Below are positions 1 to 8,338 of a stretch of 64,000 bases of DNA, one piece after another. The translations under genes and the position numbers were made by a program. Within the stretch, counting starts at the first letter, position 1, and every line of letters begins with the position of its first letter. Source of the stretch: Paracoccus kondratievae (GTDB lineage: Bacteria > Pseudomonadota > Alphaproteobacteria > Rhodobacterales > Rhodobacteraceae); assembly GCF_009301415.1 (NCBI RefSeq), contig NZ_CP045073.1:1-64000 (forward strand), read 5' to 3'. The notes beneath the pieces were generated by a model that had not been told where the DNA came from, searched no databases, and was given only the letters and a program-made list of their open reading frames with translations.

Positions 1-17
1 ATCAACAGCGCCATCAT
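1..17 (-). CDS. ccmB: CcmB start (partial), heme exporter permease
   Basis: Only the first codons lie in the window. Read on the minus strand they give ATG-ATG-GCG-CTG-TTG (MMALL), ten bases downstream of the ccmA stop. CcmB, the permease partner of CcmA, usually follows ccmA directly and begins with a similar short stretch before its first membrane helix. The call rests on position and five residues, so it is tentative; the second in-frame ATG could equally be the start. Confidence 0.45.
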
Positions 18-27
18 CGCCCGGTCC

Positions 28-660
28 TCATGCAAAAGCCTCATTGAACCCGGCGGGACGCGATTCGCGGCGGCTGTTTGTTGCGCGCCACGGGCCAAGG
101 TCCAGGATCTCGGCCTCGGGCAGGCCAAGGTCGATATGGGTCGCGATGATTGCGCCACCCCCCTGCCCCAGATGGGTGCGCAGCATGGCGGCAAAAAGCG
201 CCACCGAATCGTGGTCAAGCGAAACAGTCGGCTCATCCAGCAGCCAGACCGGACGGCCCGTCACCATCATCCGCGCCAGCCCAAGCCGCCGCTTTTGTCC
301 CGCTGAAAGCGCCTGCGCCGGGCGGGATGCAAGTTCGCGCAGGTTCATGGCATCCAGCGCCGGGTCGATGTCCTGCCGCCCAAAGATCTGGGCCCAGAAG
401 CGCAGGTTTTCGGCCACGGTCAGGGTCGATTTCAGCCCGTCGGCATGGCCGGAATAGGCCATGCTGTCGGGCGCGGCCTCGATCACACCCTCGACCGCGG
501 GCTGTAGCCCGGCGAGCGTACGCAAAAGCGTGGTTTTGCCGATACCGTTCGGGCCACGCAACACCAACGCGCGCCCGGCAGCAAGCTGAAAGGAAACGCC
601 CTCGACAGCCCGCAATCCGCCGCGCGCCACGGCAAGGTCGCGGACGGCAAGCAGGCTCAT
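28..660 (-). CDS. ccmA: CcmA, heme exporter ATP-binding protein
   Basis: ATPase of the CcmABCD complex, which releases holo-CcmE for cytochrome c maturation at the inner membrane. The 210-residue protein has a Walker A (GPNGIGKTT, about residues 36–44), an ABC signature with a Q (LSAGQKRRL, about 118–126) and a Walker B (VWLLDEP, about 138–144). Length is normal for CcmA, a single-domain ABC protein. Its ATG overlaps the stop of the upstream Mth938-type gene by four bases, so they are probably co-transcribed, and a ccmB start follows at once. The short GIGK Walker A is typical of CcmA. No oddities seen. Confidence 0.95.
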   Translation of the reverse strand: MSLLAVRDLAVARGGLRAVEGVSFQLAAGRALVLRGPNGIGKTTLLRTLAGLQPAVEGVIEAAPDSMAYSGHADGLKSTLTVAENLRFWAQIFGRQDIDPALDAMNLRELASRPAQALSAGQKRRLGLARMMVTGRPVWLLDEPTVSLDHDSVALFAAMLRTHLGQGGGAIIATHIDLGLPEAEILDLGPWRATNSRRESRPAGFNEAFA

Positions 661-1013
661 AGCGGGATCAGGGCACAGGCCACGCGCCGACCTTCGGACA
701 GCGTGACGTTATAGCTGCGCGCGGCTGAGGGGGAGCTCATTGGTTCGGCCATGATCCCCACCTCCTCCAGCGCGGCGCTGAGGCCGGCCGGGGGAAAGGC
801 AATATCTGCGCCCATACCAAGGAAAAGGACATCAACCCGTCCGGCGAGCGCCAGCAGTGCGGCATGATCGGTCAGCTCGCCCCAGGGCTGCGCGCCTTCG
901 GGGGTGACGATCACCGCGCCATGATGGATGGTGCCGCCGACGCGGAAAAAGCCGGGACCATAGCCGTCAATCGGAACGGCCCCGGAAAACTCGGTCGGCA
1001 CCATCGTCGGCAT
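657..1013 (-). CDS. Mth938-like domain protein (DUF498)
   Basis: Small soluble protein of 118 residues matching the Mth938/DUF498 fold (related to human AAMDC and NDUFAF3). Visible family features are the central DVLFLGMG strand-turn and the pattern of short hydrophobic strands; there is no signal peptide or membrane segment. The gene sits between secF and ccmA, touching both: its start shares one base with the secF stop and its stop overlaps the ccmA start by four bases. This placement beside secDF is common in Alphaproteobacteria. Biochemical role is unknown; a link to membrane-complex assembly is only suggested by context and by NDUFAF3. Confidence 0.8.
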   Translation of the reverse strand: MPTMVPTEFSGAVPIDGYGPGFFRVGGTIHHGAVIVTPEGAQPWGELTDHAALLALAGRVDVLFLGMGADIAFPPAGLSAALEEVGIMAEPMSSPSAARSYNVTLSEGRRVACALIPL

Positions 1014-2005
1014 CAGGGGGCATCCCGGAATGCGGCGGGGATATCCTCGACGTCGGATTTCTCTTTGGGACCGGGCTTGGTCCAGTCACGCTTGACGCCC
1101 AGCCACAGCACGATGTTCTTGGCGACATAGATCGTCGAATAGCAGCCGACGAACACGCCCCAAAGCATCGCAAACACAAAGCCGCGGATCACGTCGCCGC
1201 CAAAGATCATCATCGCGCCAAGCGCCAGCGCAGTGGTGACGGCGGTCATGATGGTACGCGACAGCGTCTCGTTCACCGTCAGGTTCATGACGTCGATCAG
1301 CGGCATGGTCTTGAACTTGATCAGGTTCTCTCGCAGCCGGTCAAAGACGACCACGGTGTCGTTGACCGAATAGCCAAGCGTGGTCAGCAGCGCCGCGATG
1401 GTGGTCAGGTCGAACTTGAGCTGGAACAGCGAAAAGATCCCGACGGTCAGCAGCACGTCATGCAGGATCGAGACGACCGCGCCAAGCGCGAACTGCCATT
1501 CAAAGCGCAGCCAGATATACAGCATGATGCCAAGCGTCGCTGCGCCCACGGCGTAGAAGGCCGTCATGACCAGCTCGCCCGAGACCTTGGGTCCGACCGA
1601 TTCCACAGCGGGAAAGGCGACCTCGGGATCGACGGTTTTCAGCGCCGCCTTGATCTCGTTCAGCTGTTCCGGCGTGACCGATCCGGTCTTGTCGGTGGAG
1701 CCGATGCGAACCATTGCCACATGCTTTGTTTCGCCAAAGCTGGGGTCAAAGACCTCGGTGATCGAGACATCGCCAAGGTCCAGATTGTTCAGTGCCTGGC
1801 GATAATCCCCGACCTCGAATGCGGTCGGGCTTTCGGTGCGGATGGTGGTGCCGCCCTTGAAGTCGATGCCAAAGTTCAGCCCCATGACCAGAACGATCAC
1901 CACCGAGGCGACCATTGCCAGCGCCGAGATACCAAAGGTCAGCCACTGCCAGCGAAAGAAGTTATAGCTGGTGTTGTCGGGAACGAGTTTCAGACGAAAT
2001 GCCAT
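1013..2005 (-). CDS. secF: SecF, protein translocase subunit
   Basis: Inner-membrane RND-type protein that works with SecD to pull exported proteins through SecYEG using the proton gradient. The 330-residue sequence shows a first membrane helix (about 25–45), the periplasmic-domain opening motif FGIDFKGGT (about 45–53), and five clustered helices at the C-terminus containing GYSVNDTVVVFDRLREN, the conserved SecF TM4 region. It lies 12 bases downstream of secD on the same strand and is followed without a gap by the Mth938 gene. A short charged tail ends the protein. Length and motifs are standard. Confidence 0.97.
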   Translation of the reverse strand: MAFRLKLVPDNTSYNFFRWQWLTFGISALAMVASVVIVLVMGLNFGIDFKGGTTIRTESPTAFEVGDYRQALNNLDLGDVSITEVFDPSFGETKHVAMVRIGSTDKTGSVTPEQLNEIKAALKTVDPEVAFPAVESVGPKVSGELVMTAFYAVGAATLGIMLYIWLRFEWQFALGAVVSILHDVLLTVGIFSLFQLKFDLTTIAALLTTLGYSVNDTVVVFDRLRENLIKFKTMPLIDVMNLTVNETLSRTIMTAVTTALALGAMMIFGGDVIRGFVFAMLWGVFVGCYSTIYVAKNIVLWLGVKRDWTKPGPKEKSDVEDIPAAFRDAP

Positions 2006-2017
2006 GGTCTTGCTCCC

Positions 2018-3682
2018 TTACAGGATCAGTTCTTTGGGCTTGCGCCACTGCAGCCAGAACACGATCATCAGCCGCGTCAGGTAGATTGCGGTAAAGACCG
2101 AGGTGACAAGGCCGATGGTCAGCGTGACCGCAAAGCCTTTGACCGGTCCCGAGCCAAGGAAGAACATCACCATCGCTGCGATGAAACTGGTCACGTTGGC
2201 GTCGATGATCGCACTCATGGCCTCGTTAAAGCCGTCGTCGATGGCCTTGACCACCCGCTTGCCGGCGCGCAGTTCTTCGCGGATACGCTCATAGATGATG
2301 ACGTTGGCGTCAACGGCTGTGCCGACGGTCAGCACGATGCCGGCGATGCCCGGCAGGGTCAGCGTCGCGCCCATCATCGACATGACCGCAAGGATCAGGA
2401 CGACGTTGATGATCACCGCAATTGAGGCGATGGCGCCAAAGAACCCGTAGCTTGCGATCATATAGGCCACGACCGCGACCGTGGCGATGACCGAGGAAAG
2501 CCTGCCCGCGTCGATCGAGTCCTGCCCCAGTTCCGGGCCGATCGTGCGCTCTTCCAGGAAGGTCATCTCGGCCGGCAGGGCGCCAGCGCGCAACAGCACA
2601 GCAAGCCGGGTCGAATCCTCGACATTCATGGAACCCGAGATCTGACCCGAACCGGTCGTGATGGCCTGCCGGATTACCGGGGCCGAAATTACCTGATCGT
2701 CCAGAACGATGGCAAAGGGCTGACCGATATTGGCCGAGGTATAGGCACCAAACCGTTTGGCACCCGACGGGCCAAAGCGGAAATCGACCGAAGGCTGGCC
2801 GTTCTGGTCAAAGCTTGGTCGCGCGTCGGTCAGGTCCTCGCCGGTGACGACGGGGCCTTCCTCGATGATGTAGTAGACGCCGGGCTCATCCATCGAGGGC
2901 AACAGGACATTGCCCATGCCCGGGCGCGCATTGGCGTCGCTGGTACGGCTGATCACCGGGTTAAAAGTCAGCCGCGCGGTGGTGCCGATCAGCTCCTTCA
3001 GCTCTTCGGCCGAGCCGATGCCGGGCACCTGGATCAGGATGCGATCCTTGCCCTGACGCTGGATCGTCGGTTCGCGCGTGCCGACCTCGTCGATGCGGCG
3101 GCGGACGATTTCCAGCGATTGCTGGACGGTGCGATCATCGGTCGCAGCTTTTTCGGCATCCGACAGCTGCACGATCAGGCGGCTGCCATTTGCCGAAACC
3201 GCAAGATCGCTTTGCCCAGCCCCTGACAGAGAGGTGACGGGCGTGGCAAGGCCGCGGGCGATCTCGACCGCCTTGGCCATCTGATCGGGGTTGCCGATCT
3301 CGACTGCCAGCTGCCCGTCGGGGGCCTGCACGCGGCGGACTGCGCCGACGACTTCGCGCTGAGCAACCAGCGCGTCGCGCAGCTCGGGCCAGAGTGCGTC
3401 CATGCGCGCCTTATAGACATCCTGGACATGCACCTCGCCCAGGAGATGGGCTCCGCCGCGCAGGTCGAGGCCAAGGTTGACCAGCCCTGATGGCAGCCAG
3501 TCCGGCCAGCCGGCGCGGGCCTCGGCCTCTTCGGGGGTCTCGAACCCGTTACGTTCAACGGCGGCAATGGCGTCGTTATGCTGCTCGACCCGGCTGTAAA
3601 ACAGGTTCGGCATCGCGCAGAGCAGACCCAGGGCAATGATGCCCAGGATCAGCAGACGCTTCCAGAGGGGGATGTCCAGCAT
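2018..3682 (-). CDS. secD: SecD, protein translocase subunit
   Basis: Partner of SecF in the accessory Sec translocon. The 554-residue protein has an N-terminal membrane helix (about 9–28), the GLDLRGG motif that opens the large periplasmic region (about 73–79), P1 and P1-head domains, and six C-terminal helices carrying VDANVIIYERIREEL with the conserved aspartate of the proton pathway. It lies between yajC (16 bases upstream) and secF (12 bases downstream), giving the order yajC–secD–secF seen across proteobacteria. Length is shorter than E. coli SecD (about 615) but normal for Alphaproteobacteria. Confidence 0.97.
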   Translation of the reverse strand: MLDIPLWKRLLILGIIALGLLCAMPNLFYSRVEQHNDAIAAVERNGFETPEEAEARAGWPDWLPSGLVNLGLDLRGGAHLLGEVHVQDVYKARMDALWPELRDALVAQREVVGAVRRVQAPDGQLAVEIGNPDQMAKAVEIARGLATPVTSLSGAGQSDLAVSANGSRLIVQLSDAEKAATDDRTVQQSLEIVRRRIDEVGTREPTIQRQGKDRILIQVPGIGSAEELKELIGTTARLTFNPVISRTSDANARPGMGNVLLPSMDEPGVYYIIEEGPVVTGEDLTDARPSFDQNGQPSVDFRFGPSGAKRFGAYTSANIGQPFAIVLDDQVISAPVIRQAITTGSGQISGSMNVEDSTRLAVLLRAGALPAEMTFLEERTIGPELGQDSIDAGRLSSVIATVAVVAYMIASYGFFGAIASIAVIINVVLILAVMSMMGATLTLPGIAGIVLTVGTAVDANVIIYERIREELRAGKRVVKAIDDGFNEAMSAIIDANVTSFIAAMVMFFLGSGPVKGFAVTLTIGLVTSVFTAIYLTRLMIVFWLQWRKPKELIL

Positions 3683-3698
3683 GGTGTCTGACGGGGTC

Positions 3699-4031
3699 TC
3701 AGCTGTTGGCGGCGGCAGGTTGGGTGCGGTTTACAAGCCCGGTCACGGTCGAGCGGATGACACGAACCTTGACGCCCGCGGCGATCTCGACCTCAAGCTC
3801 ATTGTCGCGCACCGAGGTGATCTTGCCGACAAGGCCGCCCTGGGTCACGATCTCATCCCCCTTTTTCAGGGCCTCGATCATGGCGCGATGTTCCTTCATC
3901 CGCTTTTGCTGCGGGCGGATCATCAGGAAATACATGATCACAAAGATCAGGATCAGCGGAAGGAACGAGGCAAGTCCGGCGGCGCCACCGGCGCCTCCTG
4001 CGGCCTGAGCATAGGCGGGGGTCACGAGCAT
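3699..4031 (-). CDS. yajC: YajC, Sec translocase accessory subunit
   Basis: Small single-helix inner-membrane protein that co-purifies with SecDF. The 110 residues contain one hydrophobic helix (about 24–40) followed directly by the family motif MIRPQQKRMKEH and a small cytoplasmic domain with GDEIVTQGGLVGKI. The N-terminal AYAQAAGG stretch is short and lacks a typical cleavable signal. First gene of the yajC–secD–secF operon on the minus strand; it is divergent from mazG, with about 180 bases between the two starts that presumably hold both promoters. Confidence 0.95.
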   Translation of the reverse strand: MLVTPAYAQAAGGAGGAAGLASFLPLILIFVIMYFLMIRPQQKRMKEHRAMIEALKKGDEIVTQGGLVGKITSVRDNELEVEIAAGVKVRVIRSTVTGLVNRTQPAAANS

Positions 4032-4210
4032 TAAGTCTATCCCTGTGCTGTCGTTCTCCGGGCAATCCCCCGGCGGAATTGGCGCGCACCCTATCTGCGG
4101 CGGCAGGCGATGGCAAGAAAGCCGAACGCGCGCTTTGGTGCGATGGCGTGGACATGGGGCCGCGCATATGGCAGGTCAATGCAGCCTGCGCCGAGCAAAG
4201 GGGTTCGATC

Positions 4211-5047
4211 ATGACAGAGGACAAGGCCACCCATCCCGCGCTGATGCGCGAGACGGCGGACAAGACCGGCATCCGCCGCCTTCTTGCGATCATGGCGGCG
4301 CTGCGCGACCCGCAGGCTGGCTGCCCCTGGGATATCGAGCAGGATTTTGCCTCGATCGCGCCCTATACGATAGAAGAGGCGCATGAGGTCGCCGATGCCA
4401 TCGCGCGCGAGGCCTGGGAAGAGCTGCCGGGAGAGCTGGGCGATCTGCTTTTGCAGGTCGTTTTTCACGCGCAGATGGCGTCCGAGGCCGGAATGTTCGA
4501 CTTTACCGACGTGGTGCGCGCGGTTTCGGACAAGCTGATCTTTCGCCATCCTCATGTCTTTGGCGACGAATCCCGCGACAAATCGGCCGAGCAACAGATC
4601 AAGGACTGGGAAGAGATCAAGGCACGCGAACGCGCCGCCAAGGCGGAAAAGGGCGTGCTTGATGGCGTGGCGCTTGGCCTGCCGGCGTTGACCCGGGCGA
4701 TCAAGCTGCAAAACCGCGCCGCCCGTGTCGGCTTTGACTGGCCCGGCCCCGCCGAAGTGCTGGACAAGATCGCCGAAGAAGCCCGCGAACTGGTCGAGGC
4801 GCGCGACAGTGCCGATCACGCCCATTTGACCGAAGAATTCGGCGATCTGCTGTTTGTCATGGCGAATCTTGCCCGCCACCTGAAGATTGACCCCGAAGAG
4901 GCGTTGCGCCTGGCCAATGCCAAGTTCACGCGCCGCTTCCAGTCGATCGAAACTGCGCTTGCCGCTCAGGGCCGACGTCCCGAGGATAGCGACCTGGCCG
5001 AGATGGATGCACTGTGGAATGAGGCCAAGGCTGCCGAGCGGGTCTGA
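4211..5047 (+). CDS. mazG: MazG, nucleoside triphosphate pyrophosphohydrolase
   Basis: House-cleaning enzyme that hydrolyses (d)NTPs to the monophosphate and pyrophosphate. The 278-residue length fits the two-domain enterobacterial-type MazG. Domain one has the metal-binding pattern TIEEAHEVADAI followed by GELGDLLLQVVFHAQM; domain two repeats it as EEARELVEA and EEFGDLLFVMANLARHL. The open frame runs further upstream, but the family N-terminus (GIRRLLAIMAALRDP) begins just after the ATG at 4211, so that start was chosen. Divergent from yajC; the downstream phosphotransferase start probably overlaps its 3' end by about 29 bases. Confidence 0.93.
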   Translation: MTEDKATHPALMRETADKTGIRRLLAIMAALRDPQAGCPWDIEQDFASIAPYTIEEAHEVADAIAREAWEELPGELGDLLLQVVFHAQMASEAGMFDFTDVVRAVSDKLIFRHPHVFGDESRDKSAEQQIKDWEEIKARERAAKAEKGVLDGVALGLPALTRAIKLQNRAARVGFDWPGPAEVLDKIAEEARELVEARDSADHAHLTEEFGDLLFVMANLARHLKIDPEEALRLANAKFTRRFQSIETALAAQGRRPEDSDLAEMDALWNEAKAAERV

Positions 5048-5966
5048 TCCGCTGGCCGCGCTTGCGGCCCTGCCGGGGGTCGAGCCGTTGCGGCTTGTGC
5101 GCGACCGGCCCGACCGCATGGTGCTTGAAATCCGGCTGGACGGTCGCCCGGCGTGGCTGAAGCTGTTTCGCGGCGCCGATCCCGCTGACCGCGTGCAACG
5201 GGCAGAGACACGGTTGAAGCAGGTGGCGCAGGTTCTGGACGGGCCGCTTGATTGTGTCGTGTCGCCCCTGCTTGCCTTGCCCGAGCATGGCATTCTGATC
5301 ACGGCCCCTGCGCCGGGCCGTCCCCTGGCCGAGATGCTGGCTCAGGCCGGGCCGGCGCGGCGCGCAACCCTGATCACCCGTATGGGGGAATGGCTGCGTG
5401 CGCTTGCCCGGACAAGCCGCAGCCGTGGCAGGTTTGGCCCACGCTTCTGGCTTGGCAGGGCCGAGGCGCAGGCAGAGGTCGCCTGGGGCGGCTGGATAGA
5501 TCGCGCTTTGGTTGAAGCCCATCTGGGCCGGATGCGTGCCGAGGTGCCAGGGCTGCGCGGTCTTCCGGTCGAGCGCGGGCTGAGCCATGGCGATCTGACT
5601 GCGGATAACATCTTTGCCGAAGAGCTGCGCCCCGGCGTCCTGCGCCTGACCGGCATTGATATGGAGGGCGCGGCAGAGATGGCGCTGGCCCGTGATATGG
5701 CCCGGTTGCTCGTCTGGCTGGAAAGCCGACGCAAGCGGCCCGCGGCGCGGGTCCGGGACGGGATCGCCCTGCCCGACTGGCGCGCCCTGACCCGTGTGCC
5801 GGGTTTGCTGCCTGCCGATCAGTTGCCCATTCTGCGCTTTCTGATCGGGGATCTGATCCTGGCGCATTATCTTGATACGACCCGCCAGTCATCGCGGCGC
5901 GAGACCCTGATGCGGGCCATGCGGGCATGGGCAGAGACGGACGGGCTGTTCAGGCCGGAGCCATGA
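5019..5966 (+). CDS. APH-type phosphotransferase family protein
   Basis: Protein of about 315 residues with a kinase-like fold related to aminoglycoside/choline phosphotransferases. The catalytic loop LSHGDLTADNIF (about 189–200) carries the HxDxxxxN pattern, and the metal-binding aspartate follows in GIDMEGAA. A lysine in RPAWLKLFRG (near residue 50) probably contacts ATP. The substrate cannot be told from the sequence; members act on small metabolites or lipid-A-linked sugars. Start is uncertain: the ATG at 5019 overlaps mazG, and an ATG at 5007 is also possible. It converges with dusA and overlaps its 3' end by 17 bases. Confidence 0.75.
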   Translation: MRPRLPSGSDPLAALAALPGVEPLRLVRDRPDRMVLEIRLDGRPAWLKLFRGADPADRVQRAETRLKQVAQVLDGPLDCVVSPLLALPEHGILITAPAPGRPLAEMLAQAGPARRATLITRMGEWLRALARTSRSRGRFGPRFWLGRAEAQAEVAWGGWIDRALVEAHLGRMRAEVPGLRGLPVERGLSHGDLTADNIFAEELRPGVLRLTGIDMEGAAEMALARDMARLLVWLESRRKRPAARVRDGIALPDWRALTRVPGLLPADQLPILRFLIGDLILAHYLDTTRQSSRRETLMRAMRAWAETDGLFRPEP

Positions 5967-6957
5967 CCTCGGCCAGCGCCGCGTCATAGACGGCAAGCGC
6001 CTCGGCCCGGTTACTGGCGCGAGAGGCGCCTTCCGACAATTGCCGCCGCCAGCCTCGCGCCCCGGGGCGGCCGTGAAACAGGCCAAGCATATGACGTGTC
6101 ACCTGATGCAGCCGCCCGCCACGATCCAGATGCGTCTCGACCAGTTCGCGCAGCGCCTGTGCCGCCGCCAGCGGATCAGAGAATGGCGGCTCTGTGCCCC
6201 ACAGCCGGTCGGCCTGACCCAGAACCTCCCACGGCTGGTGATATGCGGCGCGGCCGATCATCACCCCATCCATCACCGCCAGATGCTCGCGCGTCGCATC
6301 AAGCGTCGCAATGCCACCGTTGATCGACAGATGCAGTTCAGGAAACTGCTGCTTCATGCGATGAACCAGGGGATAATCCAGTGGCGGGACTTCACGATTT
6401 TCACGCGGGGACAGACCTTGCAACCAGGCTTTGCGGGCGTGAATGGTCAGGCGGCGTACACCGGCGTCGCGCACGCGGGCGATGAAATCGGGCAGCACCG
6501 CCTCGGGCGCTTGATTATCGACGCCGATACGGCATTTCACTGTCACCTCGACCGGGCTTGCCGCGATCATCGCCGCGACACATTCCGCGACAAGTTCGGG
6601 ACGCGTCATCAGAACCGCACCGAAACAGCCCGATTGCACCCGGTCGCTGGGGCAGCCGACATTCAGGTTGATCTCATCATAACCCCATTCAGCACCGATG
6701 CGCGCGGCCTCGGCCAGTTGGGCAGGGTCTGATCCGCCAAGTTGCAGCGCAACCGGATGTTCGGCAACGTCAAAATCCAAAAGCTTTGCCCGGTCGCCGT
6801 AAACCAGCGCCGGAGCGGTCACCATCTCGGTATAAAGCAGCGTGTGACGCGACAGCCGCCGATGGATGCGCCGGCACAGGCTGTCGGTCCAGTCCATCAT
6901 CGGCGCGACCGAAAGCCGGGCGCAGGCGTCAAGAGAGATCACATTCGTTTCAGCCAT
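5950..6957 (-). CDS. dusA: DusA, tRNA-dihydrouridine(20/20a) synthase
   Basis: FMN-dependent reductase that makes dihydrouridine in the tRNA D-loop. The 335-residue TIM barrel begins with SVAPMMDWTD, typical of DusA rather than DusB or DusC. INLNVGCPSDRVQSGCFGA contains the catalytic cysteine (QSGCFGA, about residue 107), followed by a KCRIGVD strand and the phosphate-binding SINGGI. Length matches E. coli DusA (about 330). It is the last minus-strand gene before the convergent phosphotransferase, and lies about 150 bases downstream of tRNA-His on the same strand. Confidence 0.95.
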   Translation of the reverse strand: MAETNVISLDACARLSVAPMMDWTDSLCRRIHRRLSRHTLLYTEMVTAPALVYGDRAKLLDFDVAEHPVALQLGGSDPAQLAEAARIGAEWGYDEINLNVGCPSDRVQSGCFGAVLMTRPELVAECVAAMIAASPVEVTVKCRIGVDNQAPEAVLPDFIARVRDAGVRRLTIHARKAWLQGLSPRENREVPPLDYPLVHRMKQQFPELHLSINGGIATLDATREHLAVMDGVMIGRAAYHQPWEVLGQADRLWGTEPPFSDPLAAAQALRELVETHLDRGGRLHQVTRHMLGLFHGRPGARGWRRQLSEGASRASNRAEALAVYDAALAEVMAPA

Positions 6958-7106
6958 TCTGGCACCGACCGCCGCTTGCGGCTCCGCCTTGTTTCTGATC
7001 GCGAACCGGAAAACCCGGTCAGCCGCTTGCGCCCGTTTGACAAACCCCGCGCCTATCCAGAACCTGGCTTGACCGTCGTGGCAGGGTTTCGGCTGTCAGA
7101 TTGCGG

Positions 7107-7183
7107 TGGTACCGCCTCCCCGGCTCGAACGGGGGACCCCCAGATCCACAATCTGGTGCTCTAACCAACTGAGCTAAGGCGGC
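7107..7183 (-). tRNA. trnH: tRNA-His (GTG)
   Basis: Read on the minus strand, 77 bases fold as a cloverleaf with encoded CCA. The acceptor stem pairs GCCGCCT with AGGCGGT, giving a G1·U72 wobble, and base 73 is A. The anticodon stem-loop CCAGA-TTGTGGA-TCTGG gives GTG (His). The T-arm is CCCCG-TTCGAGC-CGGGG. The genomic base before G1 is T, so no G-1 is encoded. Absence of G-1 together with A73 is the known peculiarity of alphaproteobacterial tRNA-His. Confidence 0.97.
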
Positions 7184-7297
7184 ACAGGCGGCTATCTAGC
7201 CCCAGCACGGTCCCGGCGCAAGCCCGTCTTGCCGGTTTTTCGCATGCAGGGTAAGGAAAATGTTCAGATCCACAGGCCACGCGCCAGGAGAACCAGC

Positions 7298-7528
7298 ATG
7301 AGCATCAACAGCGAAAGCGATATTGCCGCGAATCTGCAAATCGGGCCTACCGATCGCGGCATGGTCAGGATCTATGTCGAGGCCGAGGGCGTCGATCTGC
7401 CGCTGGATTTCGATCCCGAAGAGGCCGAAGAGATTGCCGAAGAGCTGCTTGCTGCTGCCGAGGCTGCGCGCAGCATGGGCTCTGGTGGCAAACCGGCCAA
7501 GGGCAATGTCAAGAAGCCCCGCCGCTGA
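7298..7528 (+). CDS. Small acidic DUF6324-type protein
   Basis: A 76-residue soluble protein of a family I associate with DUF6324, common in Rhodobacteraceae and of unknown function. The N-terminus (MSINSESDIAANLQIGPTD) and the acidic helix FDPEEAEEIAEELLAAAE are the recognisable parts; the C-terminus is basic (KGNVKKPRR). A good ribosome binding site, CCAGGAG, lies seven bases before the ATG. It converges with mmcB and the two reading frames overlap by 20 bases. No signal peptide or membrane segment. Confidence 0.75.
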   Translation: MSINSESDIAANLQIGPTDRGMVRIYVEAEGVDLPLDFDPEEAEEIAEELLAAAEAARSMGSGGKPAKGNVKKPRR

Positions 7529-7985
7529 TTCCCATCGGATCGGTCAGCGCCATCAGCCGGGTGGTCGAGACCCGGGCGATGTCACGTAAAAGCCGGCTGC
7601 GCCGTGCCCCGGCCAGCCGCGATTCGGGCCCCATGCGGACCAGTTCGGCCCCCCATGAGTCAGCGCGGATCAGGCCCGAGCCCTGAGGCAGCAGATCTTC
7701 GGGAAAATCGGCGTCTACCGCCCAGAAAAAGCGGTCGCAGAACTCAAGATAACCCTGCCATTTGCGGTCCGAGACAAAATCGGCACGACAGCTTTTGCAT
7801 TCGACCACCCAGATTTCGCCCTTGGGCGAGACCGAGATCACATCGACCCGCAACCCGCCGGTTGGCGTGAACTCTGCCAGTGCTGCATGGCCCAACCCGG
7901 TCAGCATCCGCGCCACTCCACGCGCCAGCCGCTGCCCCGGCTGGGCGGGCAGCAGATCTGCTGTGGGGTCGGTTTGAGAGGTCAT
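7509..7985 (-). CDS. mmcB: MmcB family DNA repair protein
   Basis: Protein of 158 residues matching MmcB, a PD-(D/E)XK nuclease-like protein that in Caulobacter is SOS-induced and needed for mitomycin C resistance. The nuclease-like core is visible as LRVDVISVSPKG (Asp), then IWVVECKSCRADF with the E-x-K motif, then DRKWQGYLEFCDRFFWAV. The chosen ATG at 7985 is followed by MTSQTDP; the open frame extends 20 codons upstream without family sequence. A near-match to the alphaproteobacterial LexA box abuts the start codon, in keeping with SOS control. The 3' end overlaps the convergent small gene by 20 bases. Confidence 0.85.
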   Translation of the reverse strand: MTSQTDPTADLLPAQPGQRLARGVARMLTGLGHAALAEFTPTGGLRVDVISVSPKGEIWVVECKSCRADFVSDRKWQGYLEFCDRFFWAVDADFPEDLLPQGSGLIRADSWGAELVRMGPESRLAGARRSRLLRDIARVSTTRLMALTDPMGISGGAS

Positions 7986-8000
7986 GAGCCAAACATGAAC
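7986..8000 (-). promoter_or_regulatory. Possible LexA (SOS) box upstream of mmcB
   Basis: On the minus strand the bases directly before the mmcB ATG read GTTC-ATGTTTG-GCTC. The alphaproteobacterial LexA consensus is the direct repeat GTTC-N7-GTTC, so this differs at one base. MmcB is a known SOS gene in Caulobacter. The site touches the start codon, so it would block a short-leader or leaderless transcript; a second site further upstream was not seen. Confidence 0.45.
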
Positions 8001-8338
8001 GAAACGGAAACATCTTGCAAGCGTCGTGCGCAACGGGTCCGGCACTTGCGGCAGGCTGGCCCTCGTCCTATCTAGGGGGCTGGCGGGTTTCTGCTCTTCT
8101 CGTGCGTGGCCATTTTTCTCACTGGCCTATAATTTCACCGAGGGGGCTGGCTCTGTCGGGGCCTTGGTCCCGTTATCTGGCGCCCACCTGGATATCCAGG
8201 CTTTCGGGGAAACCTGCGCTGCCACGGTTGCTGCGGTTCCCGCCACTCTCCCCCGCGCTCTCCCTTTTTTTCTGCTGGTACCCAAGAAAAAAGGGCGGCC
8301 CGCAGGCCGCCCAGAGAGAGGAGGGATCTTCTTTGCGA
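8001..8338. other. Intergenic region, mmcB upstream to DUF481 gene end
   Basis: About 340 bases without a gene I can support. It should hold the mmcB promoter (minus strand) and, near its right end, the terminator of the DUF481 gene. Open frames here have no recognisable protein sequence. Confidence 0.5.
8283..8312 (-). terminator. Rho-independent terminator after the DUF481 gene
   Basis: GGGCGGCC-CGCA-GGCCGCCC forms a perfect 8-bp stem (8293–8312) and is followed on the minus strand by TTTTTTCTTG. It lies about 27 bases beyond the stop of the DUF481 gene. Confidence 0.85.

Noticed and set aside
1460-2425. Long plus-strand open frame (321 residues) opposite secF/secD
   Set aside because: It is antisense to two unmistakable sec genes, is rich in Asp, His and Arg as expected of a GC-rich shadow frame, and shows no family sequence.
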